Counted from the first letter of the stretch, positions 16,911 to 26,762 are shown. The stretch is DNA of 64,000 nt from Roseivirga pacifica (GCF_900111145.1 NZ_FOIR01000001.1:379501-443500), one strand, 5' to 3'. Numbers and translations are program-made. The notes: generated from the sequence alone by a model not told the origin.

Positions 16911-19715
16911 ATGATTAGATGTGCGTTAAAAATTTTTCTGCTGCTTGTTGTGCACACTTGTTTGTGCGGAAAAGAAGTGCAACAACAAGAGGTCTTCTAT
17001 CATCAGTTTGAAAAGAGTGATGGACTACTTTCTAACACTGTTTACGATATCAACCTGAACGAAAACGGTGAAATCATCTTCGGAACGGATAGAGGGTTAA
17101 GCATCTACAATGGTCTCACGTTTAACAACAGAACTTATGTTGGTGCTAGCAATGCGCTAAACGATGTATACCAAATAGGAGAAGGGGCCTATGTTGGTAC
17201 TAACTTCGATTGGGAGTATGTCTTTTTTAAAAAAGACACAACCCAGGTTCTGGCCATAAACAAGTCTGGCCTAGACTTTCCTAGGGTAATCCCGCTTGGT
17301 GATCGGAAACTACTTTATGTAAAAACCGGCCTTATTTCTCTTGATCAACAAGACACCATTCACTTCAAAAATTCTTTCGATTTCTTGTACCACATAGTAC
17401 AGCATGGCAACACAACTTGGTTTACTGCTGGCGATACTCAGGAAAACACTCTCTATAAATTAGAAACCAATGATAGATTAAGCACCATAAGCTTAGGCTT
17501 TTCCATGACTAAAGAAGATATCCCTTTTGCTTACAACGAAGGCATTCTTTTCTACAGGCCATCGGTAGGGGGTATTACTAATGTAAGGGGGCAACTTATT
17601 CAATCTTTATCCTTTACTCCTGAAAAGGTGAACAACCTTTACATCCATGAAAACACGCTATATTTTTCTACCCTCAACGGCCTGTGGGTTTTCAATCTGG
17701 CTTCGGGAAAAGCTGAACACTATTTATCCGATATTCAAATTTCTAACACCATGTTTGATGTAGAAGGAAACCTCTGGTGCTCTAGCTTACTTCATGGTGT
17801 GTTTATGATTCCTTCCCTTACCCGAAGGGTTATCAAATTTGAAGATAGGCTAGACGAAAGTCTCATTTTGCAAAGTCAACAAAATGGACCTAGCAATGCG
17901 CTCCTACTGACCAACGACTCAAAACTATATGAATTAGACTATAGTGATTTCTCTCTAACCTTTAAAAGAAAAGTACCTTCTCCCAACAGGATAGAAGGTT
18001 TTTTGGCAGATAGCACAACCAAAACGATATACTTTGGCAGCAACCTTGCCGAATTGCTAGACGCCAAAAGCTTAGTAACGCTAGAATCATTTAAACTAAG
18101 TGCGATAAAAGGCTTCTTACCCAGTAGAGAAAAGCTCTTTATGGCTACTTCTAGCGGACTTTATGTATACCACTCAGAAGGAAAGTTAGCGGAATTGATT
18201 CTACCAAAACATAGGTTAAGAGGTCTTTTTCGGCAAAAAGGTCAACAATATTGTTACTCAGCAAATAAGCTCTGGGAAATAGCTGAAGATGAAAGCTTAA
18301 AGCTTATTCTCGATAATCAGAATATTGAAAAAGTAGTTTATAGCGGAAGTCGAACCTTCATACTTACCACCACTGGAGGTGTTTCCGAACTAAAGGAAAA
18401 TAAGCTCGAACCTATCATTCAGTCAGGAGAAGACTACTCGGACATTTTCCTGACCGACAACTACCTATTCGTGATCAATTCTGAAAGAGCCGATGTTTTC
18501 GATCTCAAGACTTTTGAAAAGCGAAACTCCTTCTTCAACTCAAAAGGAATTGACACCAACAAGTTAGTTGCTGTTGTAGAGTTCGATGGTCAACTGCTGT
18601 TCTTGCATCAACAATTTATGAGTGCTTTTTCTAGTTTTCCAGAGCGCAACCTAGTTAAACCAACCATTAAACTGCTCAATAGAGATCTACTGCCAGAAAA
18701 ACTCACATCGATAGACTACTCATCAAACGATTTGAGGTTCGCGTTCGGGGTATATCCTAACATTAGCGCTCAAGGAAAAACCAGTGTAATGTATAGAATC
18801 AAAGGGCTGAGCCAAGATTGGTTACCGCTCTATGCCACTAAGGGCAGCTATAATATAGACCTACTCAACCTTGCCAATGGCCAATATGAGTTGGAATTGA
18901 TGGCAGAAAATGAAGACGGGGTAACATCTGAGGCTTTCCTCCTCCCCTTCTCCATCAAACCTCCATTGTGGCGTCAGAATAGTATGCTACTGCTTTACGT
19001 AGTAATACTGGGCGGCATCTTCTGGACTTCCTTTTACCTGAATAGATTGAGGCTTGTGAGAAAAAACAAAGCAGAGTTAGAAAAGGTAAGACTGAACAAC
19101 CAATTGGCTGCTGCCGAATTAAAGGCCATCAGATCGCAAATGAACCCGCACTTTTTGTTCAATGCCATGGCCACCATTCAAAATGCCATTCTCAAAAAAG
19201 ACTTGAAAGATTCATTAGACGGGCTCTCGAGCCTTTCTAAACTACTAAGAGATGTGTTACATAAGTCTTCTATGGAAATGCATTCAGTTCAGGCGGAGAT
19301 AGACTTTTTGCACAACTACCTCAAACTCTCTAAAAAGCGTTTTGGCGAAGAATTCGAATACGAAATTGCTTGTGAGAAGGAAATAGACACTGCATTCGAA
19401 AAAATACCCACTCTTATTACTCAGCCTTTTGTAGAAAACGCGATAGAACATGGCGTATCTAAGCGAAAAGGGGCAAAACACATATCTATTGCTTTCAGCA
19501 GGGTAATCAAGGGCTATCAAGTAATAATCAAAGACAACGGCTTAGGCAGCGACCCCACCACTTGGTATAATGAAGAAAAAGGATCTTTTGCTTTAAAAGC
19601 CATTGAAAATAGAATTATCAGAGTAAATAAGCTTAGCAAGCTAAAAGTAGGCAGTACTATTTCTTCGGCCAGTGAAGGAACAACCGTAACATTAACATTT
19701 GAGCATGAGCAATAA
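16911..19715 (+). CDS. LytS-type sensor histidine kinase with periplasmic beta-propeller
   Basis: A 934-residue membrane kinase. After a signal sequence (1-20), a long periplasmic region starts HQFEKSDGLLSNTVYDI, typical of two-component-regulator propellers, and ends in a Y_Y_Y-type Ig domain (about 600-685, MYRIKGLSQDWLPL..GQYELELMAENEDG). A TM helix lies at about 696-714, a coiled coil follows, then the His_kinase domain with His747 in QMNPHFLFNAM and the ATPase part (FVENAIEHGVSKR, IKDNGLG). It overlaps the LytTR regulator gene, its likely partner. The propeller suggests sensing of an extracytoplasmic ligand, which cannot be named. Confidence 0.92.
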   Translation: MIRCALKIFLLLVVHTCLCGKEVQQQEVFYHQFEKSDGLLSNTVYDINLNENGEIIFGTDRGLSIYNGLTFNNRTYVGASNALNDVYQIGEGAYVGTNFDWEYVFFKKDTTQVLAINKSGLDFPRVIPLGDRKLLYVKTGLISLDQQDTIHFKNSFDFLYHIVQHGNTTWFTAGDTQENTLYKLETNDRLSTISLGFSMTKEDIPFAYNEGILFYRPSVGGITNVRGQLIQSLSFTPEKVNNLYIHENTLYFSTLNGLWVFNLASGKAEHYLSDIQISNTMFDVEGNLWCSSLLHGVFMIPSLTRRVIKFEDRLDESLILQSQQNGPSNALLLTNDSKLYELDYSDFSLTFKRKVPSPNRIEGFLADSTTKTIYFGSNLAELLDAKSLVTLESFKLSAIKGFLPSREKLFMATSSGLYVYHSEGKLAELILPKHRLRGLFRQKGQQYCYSANKLWEIAEDESLKLILDNQNIEKVVYSGSRTFILTTTGGVSELKENKLEPIIQSGEDYSDIFLTDNYLFVINSERADVFDLKTFEKRNSFFNSKGIDTNKLVAVVEFDGQLLFLHQQFMSAFSSFPERNLVKPTIKLLNRDLLPEKLTSIDYSSNDLRFAFGVYPNISAQGKTSVMYRIKGLSQDWLPLYATKGSYNIDLLNLANGQYELELMAENEDGVTSEAFLLPFSIKPPLWRQNSMLLLYVVILGGIFWTSFYLNRLRLVRKNKAELEKVRLNNQLAAAELKAIRSQMNPHFLFNAMATIQNAILKKDLKDSLDGLSSLSKLLRDVLHKSSMEMHSVQAEIDFLHNYLKLSKKRFGEEFEYEIACEKEIDTAFEKIPTLITQPFVENAIEHGVSKRKGAKHISIAFSRVIKGYQVIIKDNGLGSDPTTWYNEEKGSFALKAIENRIIRVNKLSKLKVGSTISSASEGTTVTLTFEHEQ

Positions 19716-20430
19716 AATAACAGCGGTAATAGTAGATGATGAGGGACAGGCACGAGAATCGCTTCGCAGGTTATTGCAGTTCATTAGCGACTCGGTTGAA
19801 GTGGTTGACGAAGTAGCCACTATAATGGATGCCGCTCAAAGCATTGAAACGAACAATCCAGATGTTGTATTTCTAGATATTCAACTCGATGGTCAATTGA
19901 GTTTCGAGCTTTTTGAGGTTTACCCTGACTTAGAAAATAAGCTTGTCGTATTTGTTACAGCTCATGATCATTACGCTATCCGAGCCATAAAACTTTCTGC
20001 CTTCGATTATATATTGAAACCTGTAGACCTAGATGAGCTAAGCGACTGTGTAAAACGCTTAAATGAAAAACTAGAGGATAACTTTAAACCAAAATTTGAT
20101 GCCTTAAAATCTAATTTACACAAGGTTGAAAAAGTAGCCGTTGCCTCAAGAACAGGTATAGAATACGTTCCTATCAGCGATCTTTTATTTCTAGAAGCTT
20201 CGGGTATGTATACAGTTTTCCATTTGCAAGAGCGCCAGGTAGTAGCTTCGAAGCCAGTGAAAGAGTTTGAACAAATGCTACCAGAGACGTTCTTCCGTTC
20301 TCACCGCGGGTATCTGGTGAACATGAAACTGGTAGAAGAAGCCAAAGGACAAGAATTGAAGCTTGTAAATGGGCAGTCAATACCAATTGCACGCTCAAAA
20401 ATGAATGAGTTCAAAAGTAAATGGAAATAA
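19705..20430 (+). CDS. LytTR-family response regulator
   Basis: A 241-residue regulator with a receiver domain (1-120; DDE near 10-13, phospho-acceptor Asp58 in VVFLDIQLDG, Lys in ILKPVD) and a LytTR DNA-binding domain (about 140-240; SDLLFLEASGMYTVF, FFRSHRGYLVN, IPIARSKMNEF). The ATG at 19705 is preferred over the TTG 6 bp upstream; it overlaps the kinase stop by 11 bp, implying coupled translation. Paired with the LytS-type kinase. Target genes are unknown. Confidence 0.93.
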   Translation: MSNKITAVIVDDEGQARESLRRLLQFISDSVEVVDEVATIMDAAQSIETNNPDVVFLDIQLDGQLSFELFEVYPDLENKLVVFVTAHDHYAIRAIKLSAFDYILKPVDLDELSDCVKRLNEKLEDNFKPKFDALKSNLHKVEKVAVASRTGIEYVPISDLLFLEASGMYTVFHLQERQVVASKPVKEFEQMLPETFFRSHRGYLVNMKLVEEAKGQELKLVNGQSIPIARSKMNEFKSKWK

Positions 20431-20433
20431 AAA

Positions 20434-20454
20434 AGCCCAACAATATGCCGGGCT
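20434..20454 (-). terminator. Terminator of the cadherin-like lipoprotein gene
   Basis: AGCCC/GGGCT stem with a T run on the minus strand. It lies between two convergent genes and works best for the minus-strand one. Confidence 0.6.
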
Positions 20455-20482
20455 ATTCCAAATCAAAAACTATGATTACTCT

Positions 20483-21691
20483 TTATGGCTTATCTACCAA
20501 GCTAATCGGTCTTGATATGAAAGGGAAGTTAGCGCTTATGCCAAACTGCGCATGAGAAATCACAATTGCGCCAGAAGAACTTTTTCCTAAATAGTATCTT
20601 AAGAATAATTCGTGCTCGCCATTTTCCTTAGAAGTCACAATTGTTTCGTGCTGCCCCACTGAGATAAAAAGAGGTGCTATTCTATAAGTCAAGCCACCGC
20701 GGTACTCAGCTGTTGGCGGAATGTACCATTCGTCATTGCCATCATTGCTATAGCTTTCCACAGCTGCTACCAGTTCAGAGTACGTACCTGCCTCAATCTT
20801 TTCAGGAGCCACTAGTACAACACTATAGTCCGCATTAACTCGAATAATTCTTCCACCTTTATAGGTTTGTCCATAAATATCAGAGCCAATTAAATTTCTA
20901 ATCTGGCTAATGGTTTGACCTTGATGGTTAACGCGCTCATCGAATTCATTTTCACCCTCAACATCTTCAATTTGAATATTTAAGGTCATTTGATCTAGAA
21001 CCTCGCCTTCAACATCAAGAATATAAATTGTGTCAGACCAAGTTTTAAGACCATCTCCTTCTGAAGTAAAACCAGTGATTTCTTCAAAATCCCAATTTCC
21101 AGAATTCCAAAATTCCAGTAATCCTGTTAGGTTATTAAAATCGAATACTCGAGCATCACCTTTTAACAGCGGACTCAAGTTCTCATCGTAGTCAAAGCTA
21201 TAATTTAGGCCTTGCTCTGCAGTGAGTAAGTCACTTAGCGTCTCTTCAAATTCCCCAGAAAGTGTATTTTCCTTGATGGTATAAGTGTGAGAATCGCTGT
21301 TAAAGCCCACATAGTCTGCCAAGTTGTTAATGGCAATATTAAGTGTAGCACTTTCGGTTACTTCGTCTACAGTAGCCGAAAGTGTTACTGAAATACTTTC
21401 GTTCACTTCAAAATCGAAAATGCTGGCATCGTTCACAACCAATTCATTATTGGCGTTTAGTGATACTGCATCTGCAGGAGTTTGACTAGTAATGGCTAAA
21501 GTTACATCCGTTCCGTTTACTACATCTACCGGAATAGTACCGATAACGGCACCTTGTTCAGGGTTTTCATCAATGCTAAGTGTTGGTGCAGTAATGGTAA
21601 TTTCAGGAACTGGCACCGGTTCTTTGTCTTCGCTATCGCATTGATAGAGAAACATAGAAAGCAATAATGCTAGGGCTGTGATTTTTCTCAT
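20483..21691 (-). CDS. Lipoprotein with cadherin-like region and DUF1566-like C-terminus
   Basis: A 402-residue lipoprotein; lipobox FLYQC, lipidated Cys18. Residues 30-130 resemble cadherin repeats (ITAPTLSIDENPEQGAVIG, VNDASIFDFEVNESISVTL). The C-terminal third has WYIPPTAEYRG and VTSKE...FLRYYLGKS..ISHAQFG, which recall the Lcl/DUF1566 fold used for surface binding. The ATG at 21691 is used because it starts the signal peptide; the longer frame to 21739 adds unrelated residues. Probably a surface adhesin-like protein, but this is inference from fold resemblance only. Confidence 0.7.
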   Translation of the reverse strand: MRKITALALLLSMFLYQCDSEDKEPVPVPEITITAPTLSIDENPEQGAVIGTIPVDVVNGTDVTLAITSQTPADAVSLNANNELVVNDASIFDFEVNESISVTLSATVDEVTESATLNIAINNLADYVGFNSDSHTYTIKENTLSGEFEETLSDLLTAEQGLNYSFDYDENLSPLLKGDARVFDFNNLTGLLEFWNSGNWDFEEITGFTSEGDGLKTWSDTIYILDVEGEVLDQMTLNIQIEDVEGENEFDERVNHQGQTISQIRNLIGSDIYGQTYKGGRIIRVNADYSVVLVAPEKIEAGTYSELVAAVESYSNDGNDEWYIPPTAEYRGGLTYRIAPLFISVGQHETIVTSKENGEHELFLRYYLGKSSSGAIVISHAQFGISANFPFISRPISLVDKP

Positions 21692-21863
21692 GTTGATTAA
21701 TTTTTGCGCAAAAAAATGACACAACATGAGCCATGACAATACTTAACTGCTAAGCTGCAAGTCTTAATTGCTAAAGCAAATTGCATTGTCTTTAGCCCAT
21801 TAAAACTGAACTAAAGTGACTTAAGATTTCTCCGACCAATTAGACTATCAGTAATCGATTAAA

Positions 21864-22502
21864 TTAAGATGTTTTAATAAGCTCATTGGCTCTTCTTTTG
21901 GCGGTATTAGCAACCGTTTGCCTGGTAACGCCTATCAAATCTCCCAAATCCTTCTGCGTAAGCAAATCTATTAGTGCGTAGCTGTTCTGATGCACATCTT
22001 CTACACGTATGTCAAAGAAGGTACTCATAAAAGAAAGCTTTTCGTCAGCCTGTTTTTCATGGAGCTTTTTGAGTTTTTTCTCCGTACTGCACCACCGCTT
22101 CACTATGTAAGAAATAAACCATTCTGCTACCTGAGGATCTTGCACAACCATTTTTTTGAAGAAGTCGCGTTTATATACTCTCAGTTTGGTATCGATAAGT
22201 GCTTTAGAAAACTCAAAAAACTGATTGTTTAGATACTTTAAATCTCCAAAAAAATCGTTTTTGAATAGCACATCAAAAGTGAATTCATCACCAGCATCCG
22301 TATAGCTACCAAGTTTTACAGCACCCTCTACAACCTCAAAAATGTACTTGTGATCGGAAGAAGGGTCATAAACATATTCCCCCTTTTTAATTACTTGCTC
22401 TTGCACATTAATGAGCGATTCTACCTGACTAGCAGTAGAAATGTATTCGTAAAACTTAAATGCTAAGTACGATTCGTTGTTAGGTCTTACAGGTATTGCC
22501 AT
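21864..22502 (-). CDS. Crp/Fnr-family transcriptional regulator
   Basis: A 212-residue regulator. Residues 25-130 fit a cyclic-nucleotide-binding beta roll (VIKKGEYVYDPSSDHKYIFEVVEGAVKLGSY is split here only as landmarks VIKKGEYVY and VEGAVKLGS). The C-terminal winged helix contains LTQKDLGDLIGVTRQTVANT (about 182-201), the recognition helix. No Cys cluster is present, so it is not an FNR-type iron-sulfur sensor. It may bind cAMP or another ligand; an adenylate-cyclase-like gene is also in this window. It is monocistronic, with a dyad 36 bp upstream. Confidence 0.88.
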   Translation of the reverse strand: MAIPVRPNNESYLAFKFYEYISTASQVESLINVQEQVIKKGEYVYDPSSDHKYIFEVVEGAVKLGSYTDAGDEFTFDVLFKNDFFGDLKYLNNQFFEFSKALIDTKLRVYKRDFFKKMVVQDPQVAEWFISYIVKRWCSTEKKLKKLHEKQADEKLSFMSTFFDIRVEDVHQNSYALIDLLTQKDLGDLIGVTRQTVANTAKRRANELIKTS

Positions 22503-22537
22503 AGTTGAGTTGAGTTTGATATGACAATTTTAGTTTA

Positions 22538-22552
22538 CCTAATTCAATTAGG
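22538..22552. promoter_or_regulatory. Dyad upstream of the Crp/Fnr regulator
   Basis: CCTAATTCAATTAGG is a 7-1-7 perfect inverted repeat 36 bp upstream of the regulator start. It could be an autoregulatory site. Confidence 0.35.
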
Positions 22553-22652
22553 GGTTATGCATATGTAAAGGATTTTTTAGCCAAGTATGTTCTTACATAA
22601 ACGCAATGCATCAACAGTAGGTCACCCTTTTATGTGTCTTGTGGGCATAAAA

Positions 22653-22683
22653 AAAGGCCATTCACTTTGGGTGAATGGCCTTT
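22653..22683 (-). terminator. Terminator of nqrF
   Basis: Perfect 13-bp stem AAAGGCCATTCAC / GTGAATGGCCTTT with a 5-nt loop and a T run on the minus strand. Confidence 0.93.
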
Positions 22684-22701
22684 GTAAAAGTTGTTCAGTG
22701 A

Positions 22702-24006
22702 TTATCCACCGAAGTCGTCAAACGATACGTTTTCGTCTGGCACACCCCAGTCTTCACACATTTTCAATACTGCTGCGTTCATCATTGGAGGTCCGCAGAA
22801 GTAGAATTCGATATCTTCAGGAGCATCGTGCTTGCTTAGGTACTGATCGATCACCGCTTGGTGAACAAAGCCTAAGAAACCGTCTCCATCTTTGTCGTTA
22901 ATGTCTTTTTTCTCCACCCAGTTATCTTCTGGTAATGGCTCTGAAAGCACTAAGAAGAACTGGAAGTTAGGGAATTCTCTTTCGATCTTCTTGAAGTCTT
23001 CTAGGTAGAAAAGCTCTCTCTTAGATCTACCACCGTACCAGTAGGTTACTTTTCTACCAGTTTTTAAGGTGTGGAAAAGGTGGAATAAGTGCGAACGCAT
23101 TGGCGCCATACCTGCACCACCACCAATGTAAAGCATCTCTTCGTCAGTCGGCTTAATAAAGAATTCACCGTAAGGACCTGAAATAGTTACTTTATCACCA
23201 GGCTTTCTTGTAAATACATAAGAAGAACAAATACCAGGGTTAACATCCATCCACTTGTTGTTCGCTCTATCCCATGGTGGGGTAGCAATACGAATGTTCA
23301 ACATAATGATGTTACCTTCTGCAGGGTGGTTAGCCATTGAGTAAGCTCTAAAGATCTCCTCATCGTTAACCATTTTAAGATCCCAAAGACCGAATTTATC
23401 CCAGTCTCCTTTGAACTTTTCTGGACCAGCCGGATCTTCCGGATGCGGCTCAATGTTAATGTCTTTGAAGTCGCATACTACAGGCGGAACATCTACCTGA
23501 ATGTATCCTCCTGCTTCGAAATCTAGTGTTTCGCCTTCAGGAAGTTTTACAACGAATTCTTTGATGAATGAGGCCACGTTGTAGTTCGAAACAACTTCGC
23601 ATTCCCACTTCTTAATACCGAAGATTTCTTCAGGAATGGCAATACGCATATCGCTTTTCACTTTCACCTGGCAAGAAAGTCTCACACCTTCTTTTTGCTC
23701 AGATCTGCTTAAATGACCAACCTCTGTTGGCAATACATCGCCTCCTCCTTCTTTCACGGTACACTTACACATAGCGCAAGTACCACCACCTCCACAAGCT
23801 GACGGAAGAAAAATCTTCTGTCCGGACAATGTATTTAATAGTGTTGACCCAGCGGCTGTAACAATAGGATTGTCTTCGTCTCCGTTAACAATGATCTTAA
23901 CATCTCCTGACTGCACCAACTTAGATTGGGCATAAAGAAGTACTAAAACCAGTAACAGGATAACAACTGCAAAAGCAACAATAGATGTGATAATTACTGA
24001 TGACAT
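22702..24006 (-). CDS. nqrF: Na+-translocating NADH:quinone reductase subunit F
   Basis: A 434-residue subunit that takes electrons from NADH and passes them via FAD and a 2Fe-2S centre into the sodium pump. An N-terminal TM helix (5-25) is followed by the ferredoxin domain with Cys71, Cys77, Cys80 and Cys112 ([14 protein letters not shown]). The flavin motif RAYSMANHP (about 246-254) and the NAD motif [11 protein letters not shown] come next, and the C-terminus is [17 protein letters not shown]. In most bacteria it ends an nqrABCDEF operon; here no other nqr gene is nearby and it has its own promoter box and terminator. A GGCCT/AGGCC hairpin (24035-24050) lies in its leader. Confidence 0.96.
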   Translation of the reverse strand: MSSVIITSIVAFAVVILLLVLVLLYAQSKLVQSGDVKIIVNGDEDNPIVTAAGSTLLNTLSGQKIFLPSACGGGGTCAMCKCTVKEGGGDVLPTEVGHLSRSEQKEGVRLSCQVKVKSDMRIAIPEEIFGIKKWECEVVSNYNVASFIKEFVVKLPEGETLDFEAGGYIQVDVPPVVCDFKDINIEPHPEDPAGPEKFKGDWDKFGLWDLKMVNDEEIFRAYSMANHPAEGNIIMLNIRIATPPWDRANNKWMDVNPGICSSYVFTRKPGDKVTISGPYGEFFIKPTDEEMLYIGGGAGMAPMRSHLFHLFHTLKTGRKVTYWYGGRSKRELFYLEDFKKIEREFPNFQFFLVLSEPLPEDNWVEKKDINDKDGDGFLGFVHQAVIDQYLSKHDAPEDIEFYFCGPPMMNAAVLKMCEDWGVPDENVSFDDFGG

Positions 24007-24064
24007 TGAATAATGTATTTTGTATCAACAATTTGGCCTATTTCGAGGCCTTGATTTAGGGCTA

Positions 24065-24072
24065 CAAATATA
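24065..24072 (-). promoter_or_regulatory. Promoter -7 box of nqrF
   Basis: TATATTTG on the minus strand, 58 bp before the nqrF ATG. It supports independent transcription of nqrF rather than read-through from hom. Confidence 0.55.
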
Positions 24073-24132
24073 TTTACTAAATGGTTAAAACAGTAAGAGA
24101 ACCACAAAAAAGATATAAATGGTCATTATTTG

Positions 24133-25410
24133 TTAACGACTGATTTTTACGAGCAAATCGTGACCCTTTTTAAGTTCACTCACTTCGGCCTTTAGGTCTT
24201 CTACGCAAAGCTTGCCCAAAGTGTCTTCCACGCCATTTTCGCACAGAACAACATTGAGATTCTTATTGTTTAGCCATTTCTCATCTTTCAGCTTATTAAT
24301 GCACACATTGCCAATAACATAGCTATGGTCAAAACTGAAATACTTTTCGTGAATTGACTCAAAATCATTCAGGTCAATAGTGTCTGGGTTGTCGAAACTG
24401 GCATAAACCTGCACCAGCGAATCGCTGCTAAATTTGATCGTGGCTTGGTTAAAATGTTTCTTATACTCGTATTTATAATCGTAGCTAAGTGCCGAAATAT
24501 CTGACAGCACCGCTGCGCCAGTCGGTAGGCTGCCAGCGCCTTTTCCTATAAAAAGTTGCTCATCACAGAACTCTCCGGTTAAACTTACGGCATTAAACTC
24601 GTTGCGCACTTCCTGTAGGCGGTTGTCGGCTTTGGTAAATTGTGGCGCTACAAAACCATAAACCTTATCGCCAATACGTTTGGCTCGGGCAATTAGCTTT
24701 ACTTCTAATTCATTTTCGCGCGCGTACTCTAGGTCAGCTGGTTTCAGGTGGTCAATGCCCAAGTTGATGATTTGTGCTGGGGGCACGTTAATACCAAAAG
24801 CATGCGTAAGCAAAATGCTGAGCTTGAATTTGGCATCGTAGCCTTTTACATCTAGCGTAGGGTCACTTTCTGCAAAACCCAACTTCTGTGCGTCAGCAAG
24901 GGCGGCTTTATAGTTAGTGTTCTTCGAAAAAATCTGGGTAAGAATGTAATTGGTAGACCCATTGAAAATCCCTTTAATCTCATTGATGGGTTCGTGGCCA
25001 AAGTATTCTTCCAAAGTTCTGATGATTGGAATACTGGCGCACACTGCCCCTTCGTAAAGTACTGCTCGGCCGGTTTCCTCCTGCAGCTTTACCAGATACT
25101 CCAGGTTTTCTGCTACCATTTTTTTGTTAGCAGTAACCACAGACTTTCCGTTTTTCAAGGCTGTAGTTACAATGTCGAAGGCAGCTTCAGCATCATCTAT
25201 CAGCTCTACAATCACGTCAATAGACTCGTCATTCAGAATCTCGTTTTTGTCCGTAGTAAAAAGATCTGCCGAAAGGCTTCTGGCCTTGTTCGGGTTTTTA
25301 ATACAGATCTTTTTGATCTCGCCTTCAAAGTTTTTGGAGTTATTAATGGTTTCGTAAAGTCCTTGCCCTACACATCCGTATCCAAATAATCCGATTTTAA
25401 TTGCTTGCAT
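24133..25410 (-). CDS. hom: Homoserine dehydrogenase
   Basis: A 425-residue cytoplasmic enzyme reducing aspartate semialdehyde to homoserine, the branch to methionine and threonine. The Rossmann motif is GLFGYGCVGQGL (7-18), VTANKKMVAE near 93-102 holds the conserved Lys, and GIFNGSTNYIL plus FAESDPTLDVKGYDAKFK form the catalytic region. There is no aspartokinase fusion; an ACT-like tail is possible but not clear. Its ATG follows the metX stop directly (TAA then ATG), so it is co-translated in the SAM-riboswitch-controlled metX-hom operon. Confidence 0.95.
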   Translation of the reverse strand: MQAIKIGLFGYGCVGQGLYETINNSKNFEGEIKKICIKNPNKARSLSADLFTTDKNEILNDESIDVIVELIDDAEAAFDIVTTALKNGKSVVTANKKMVAENLEYLVKLQEETGRAVLYEGAVCASIPIIRTLEEYFGHEPINEIKGIFNGSTNYILTQIFSKNTNYKAALADAQKLGFAESDPTLDVKGYDAKFKLSILLTHAFGINVPPAQIINLGIDHLKPADLEYARENELEVKLIARAKRIGDKVYGFVAPQFTKADNRLQEVRNEFNAVSLTGEFCDEQLFIGKGAGSLPTGAAVLSDISALSYDYKYEYKKHFNQATIKFSSDSLVQVYASFDNPDTIDLNDFESIHEKYFSFDHSYVIGNVCINKLKDEKWLNNKNLNVVLCENGVEDTLGKLCVEDLKAEVSELKKGHDLLVKISR

Positions 25411-26478
25411 TTACTGCTCGTTTAAAAATTTCTTTACTAGTACTGAAATGGTCGGGGCTTCTACCAAAAAGCCATCGTGACCGTATTTTGAAGGGATGAA
25501 AGCCAGCTTTGCGCCTTTAATTCCTTCGGCTATAATTTTTTGTTCTGTTTCTGGAAAGAGAATATCTCCCTCGATTCCTATCACCAAGGTTTTGGATTTA
25601 ATGGCGGCCAAAGCAGCTGCTACTGAGCCACGCTTTCTACCCAAATCGTGGGTATCCATTGCTTTGCTAAGGGTGTAATAAGTTCGTGCGTCAAAGCGCT
25701 CGTTTAGCTTGCCACCTTGGTAGCGTTGGTAACTTTCGGCTCTGTAATTGTCCAGCTGATTTGGCGCATCTTGCTGCGACTCGTTAAAGCATTCGCTAGT
25801 GCGATAAGAGATCATGGCCATTGCGCGGGCTGCTTCTAGTCCTTTCCATCCGCCCTTAGGAGAGCTAGAATAGAAAGAAGGATCAGCCTCAATGGCCATG
25901 CGCTGTGCTGCACGAATACCAATACCCCAAGGGGTGCTTCGGGCACCAGTGGCCACCGTTACTATTTTTTGAAAAAGGTTGGGCGACTGAACAGCCCATT
26001 CTAACAATTGCTGACCACCCATAGAGCCACCGATCCCCAACTTGATTGAGTCAATTTGCAAATGCTTAAGTAGGAGTTGATGTGCCTTAACCATATCGCG
26101 GATGGTCACTTTCGGAAAGCGCGTAAGAAAGCGTTCACCATCTACAGGGTTAAAGTCCTTTGGACCGGTTGTTCCATAGCACGAACCAATTACATTGGCA
26201 CACACTATAAAATGCTCTTTTGGGTTAATCAGCTCGTTGTCTCCAATGAGGCCCGGCCACCACTGCAAAGGATTGGTGTTGGCCGTTAAGGCATGAAATA
26301 CCCAAACCACATTGCTCTTGTCTTTATTTAACTCACCAAATGTTTGGTAGCCTATTCTCAGTTCGGGTAGGCTTTCGCCTCCTTCTAGCTGAAAGGTGTT
26401 TTTGTATTTATAATATGTAGGTCTGCTACCACCTGACAAGCGAATGCCAGACGCAGCGGTCTTGTTTGCTGTAAGCAT
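25411..26478 (-). CDS. metX: Homoserine O-acetyltransferase
   Basis: A 355-residue alpha/beta-hydrolase-fold enzyme that acetylates homoserine, the first committed step of methionine synthesis. The nucleophile is Ser152 in GIGGSMGGQQ, the Asp is in GIEGDILFP and the His in YGHDGFLVEAP. It is the first gene of the operon with hom and lies 160 bp downstream of a SAM-I riboswitch, which agrees with the assignment to methionine rather than serine metabolism. Confidence 0.95.
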   Translation of the reverse strand: MLTANKTAASGIRLSGGSRPTYYKYKNTFQLEGGESLPELRIGYQTFGELNKDKSNVVWVFHALTANTNPLQWWPGLIGDNELINPKEHFIVCANVIGSCYGTTGPKDFNPVDGERFLTRFPKVTIRDMVKAHQLLLKHLQIDSIKLGIGGSMGGQQLLEWAVQSPNLFQKIVTVATGARSTPWGIGIRAAQRMAIEADPSFYSSSPKGGWKGLEAARAMAMISYRTSECFNESQQDAPNQLDNYRAESYQRYQGGKLNERFDARTYYTLSKAMDTHDLGRKRGSVAAALAAIKSKTLVIGIEGDILFPETEQKIIAEGIKGAKLAFIPSKYGHDGFLVEAPTISVLVKKFLNEQ

Positions 26479-26638
26479 GTTTTATGAATTAGCTGTTGAG
26501 AAAAGAAAATCTGATGCGATGGCCTGAATTAGGCACACATTCGCATAGCGCAACAAAAAGACATAAAAGGCTTACTGAACACCTTAGAAGGTGCTAATAC
26601 ATTGGTAAGTAAGATTCTTTGAACTCGCATGTTAACCA

Positions 26639-26762
26639 ATTTATATTCTCCCGAATGCCAACTTGACATCCATTTTGGGATCAGGATTTAGCACCTTTGC
26701 CGATGTGTCGGCATGGTTGCTAGCGCTTCAAAGAGCCTGTCTCTCCACGCTTCTTTATAAAT
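26639..26762 (-). ncRNA. SAM-I (S-box) riboswitch upstream of metX-hom
   Basis: The minus strand carries the S-box core in order: GTGGAGAGACAGG, TTGAAGCGCTAGCAACC, a GCCGA/TCGGC helix (P3), and GGTGCTAAATCC, followed by a GATCC/GGATG helix (P4). The closing P1 helix is ATTTATA (26756-26762) with TATAAAT (26639-26645). It binds S-adenosylmethionine and turns the operon down. Between aptamer and metX, CTTACT...AGTAAG around a CACCT/AGGTG hairpin (about 26570-26612) followed by TTTT could be the terminator. A 68-residue ORF on this strand is a shadow of the structured RNA. Confidence 0.93.

Noticed and set aside
19699-19704. TTG start for the LytTR regulator
   Set aside because: An ATG 6 bp later gives the usual N-terminus and is the stronger codon.
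24133-25410. Bifunctional aspartokinase-homoserine dehydrogenase
   Set aside because: The protein begins directly with the dehydrogenase Rossmann motif and metX abuts its start.
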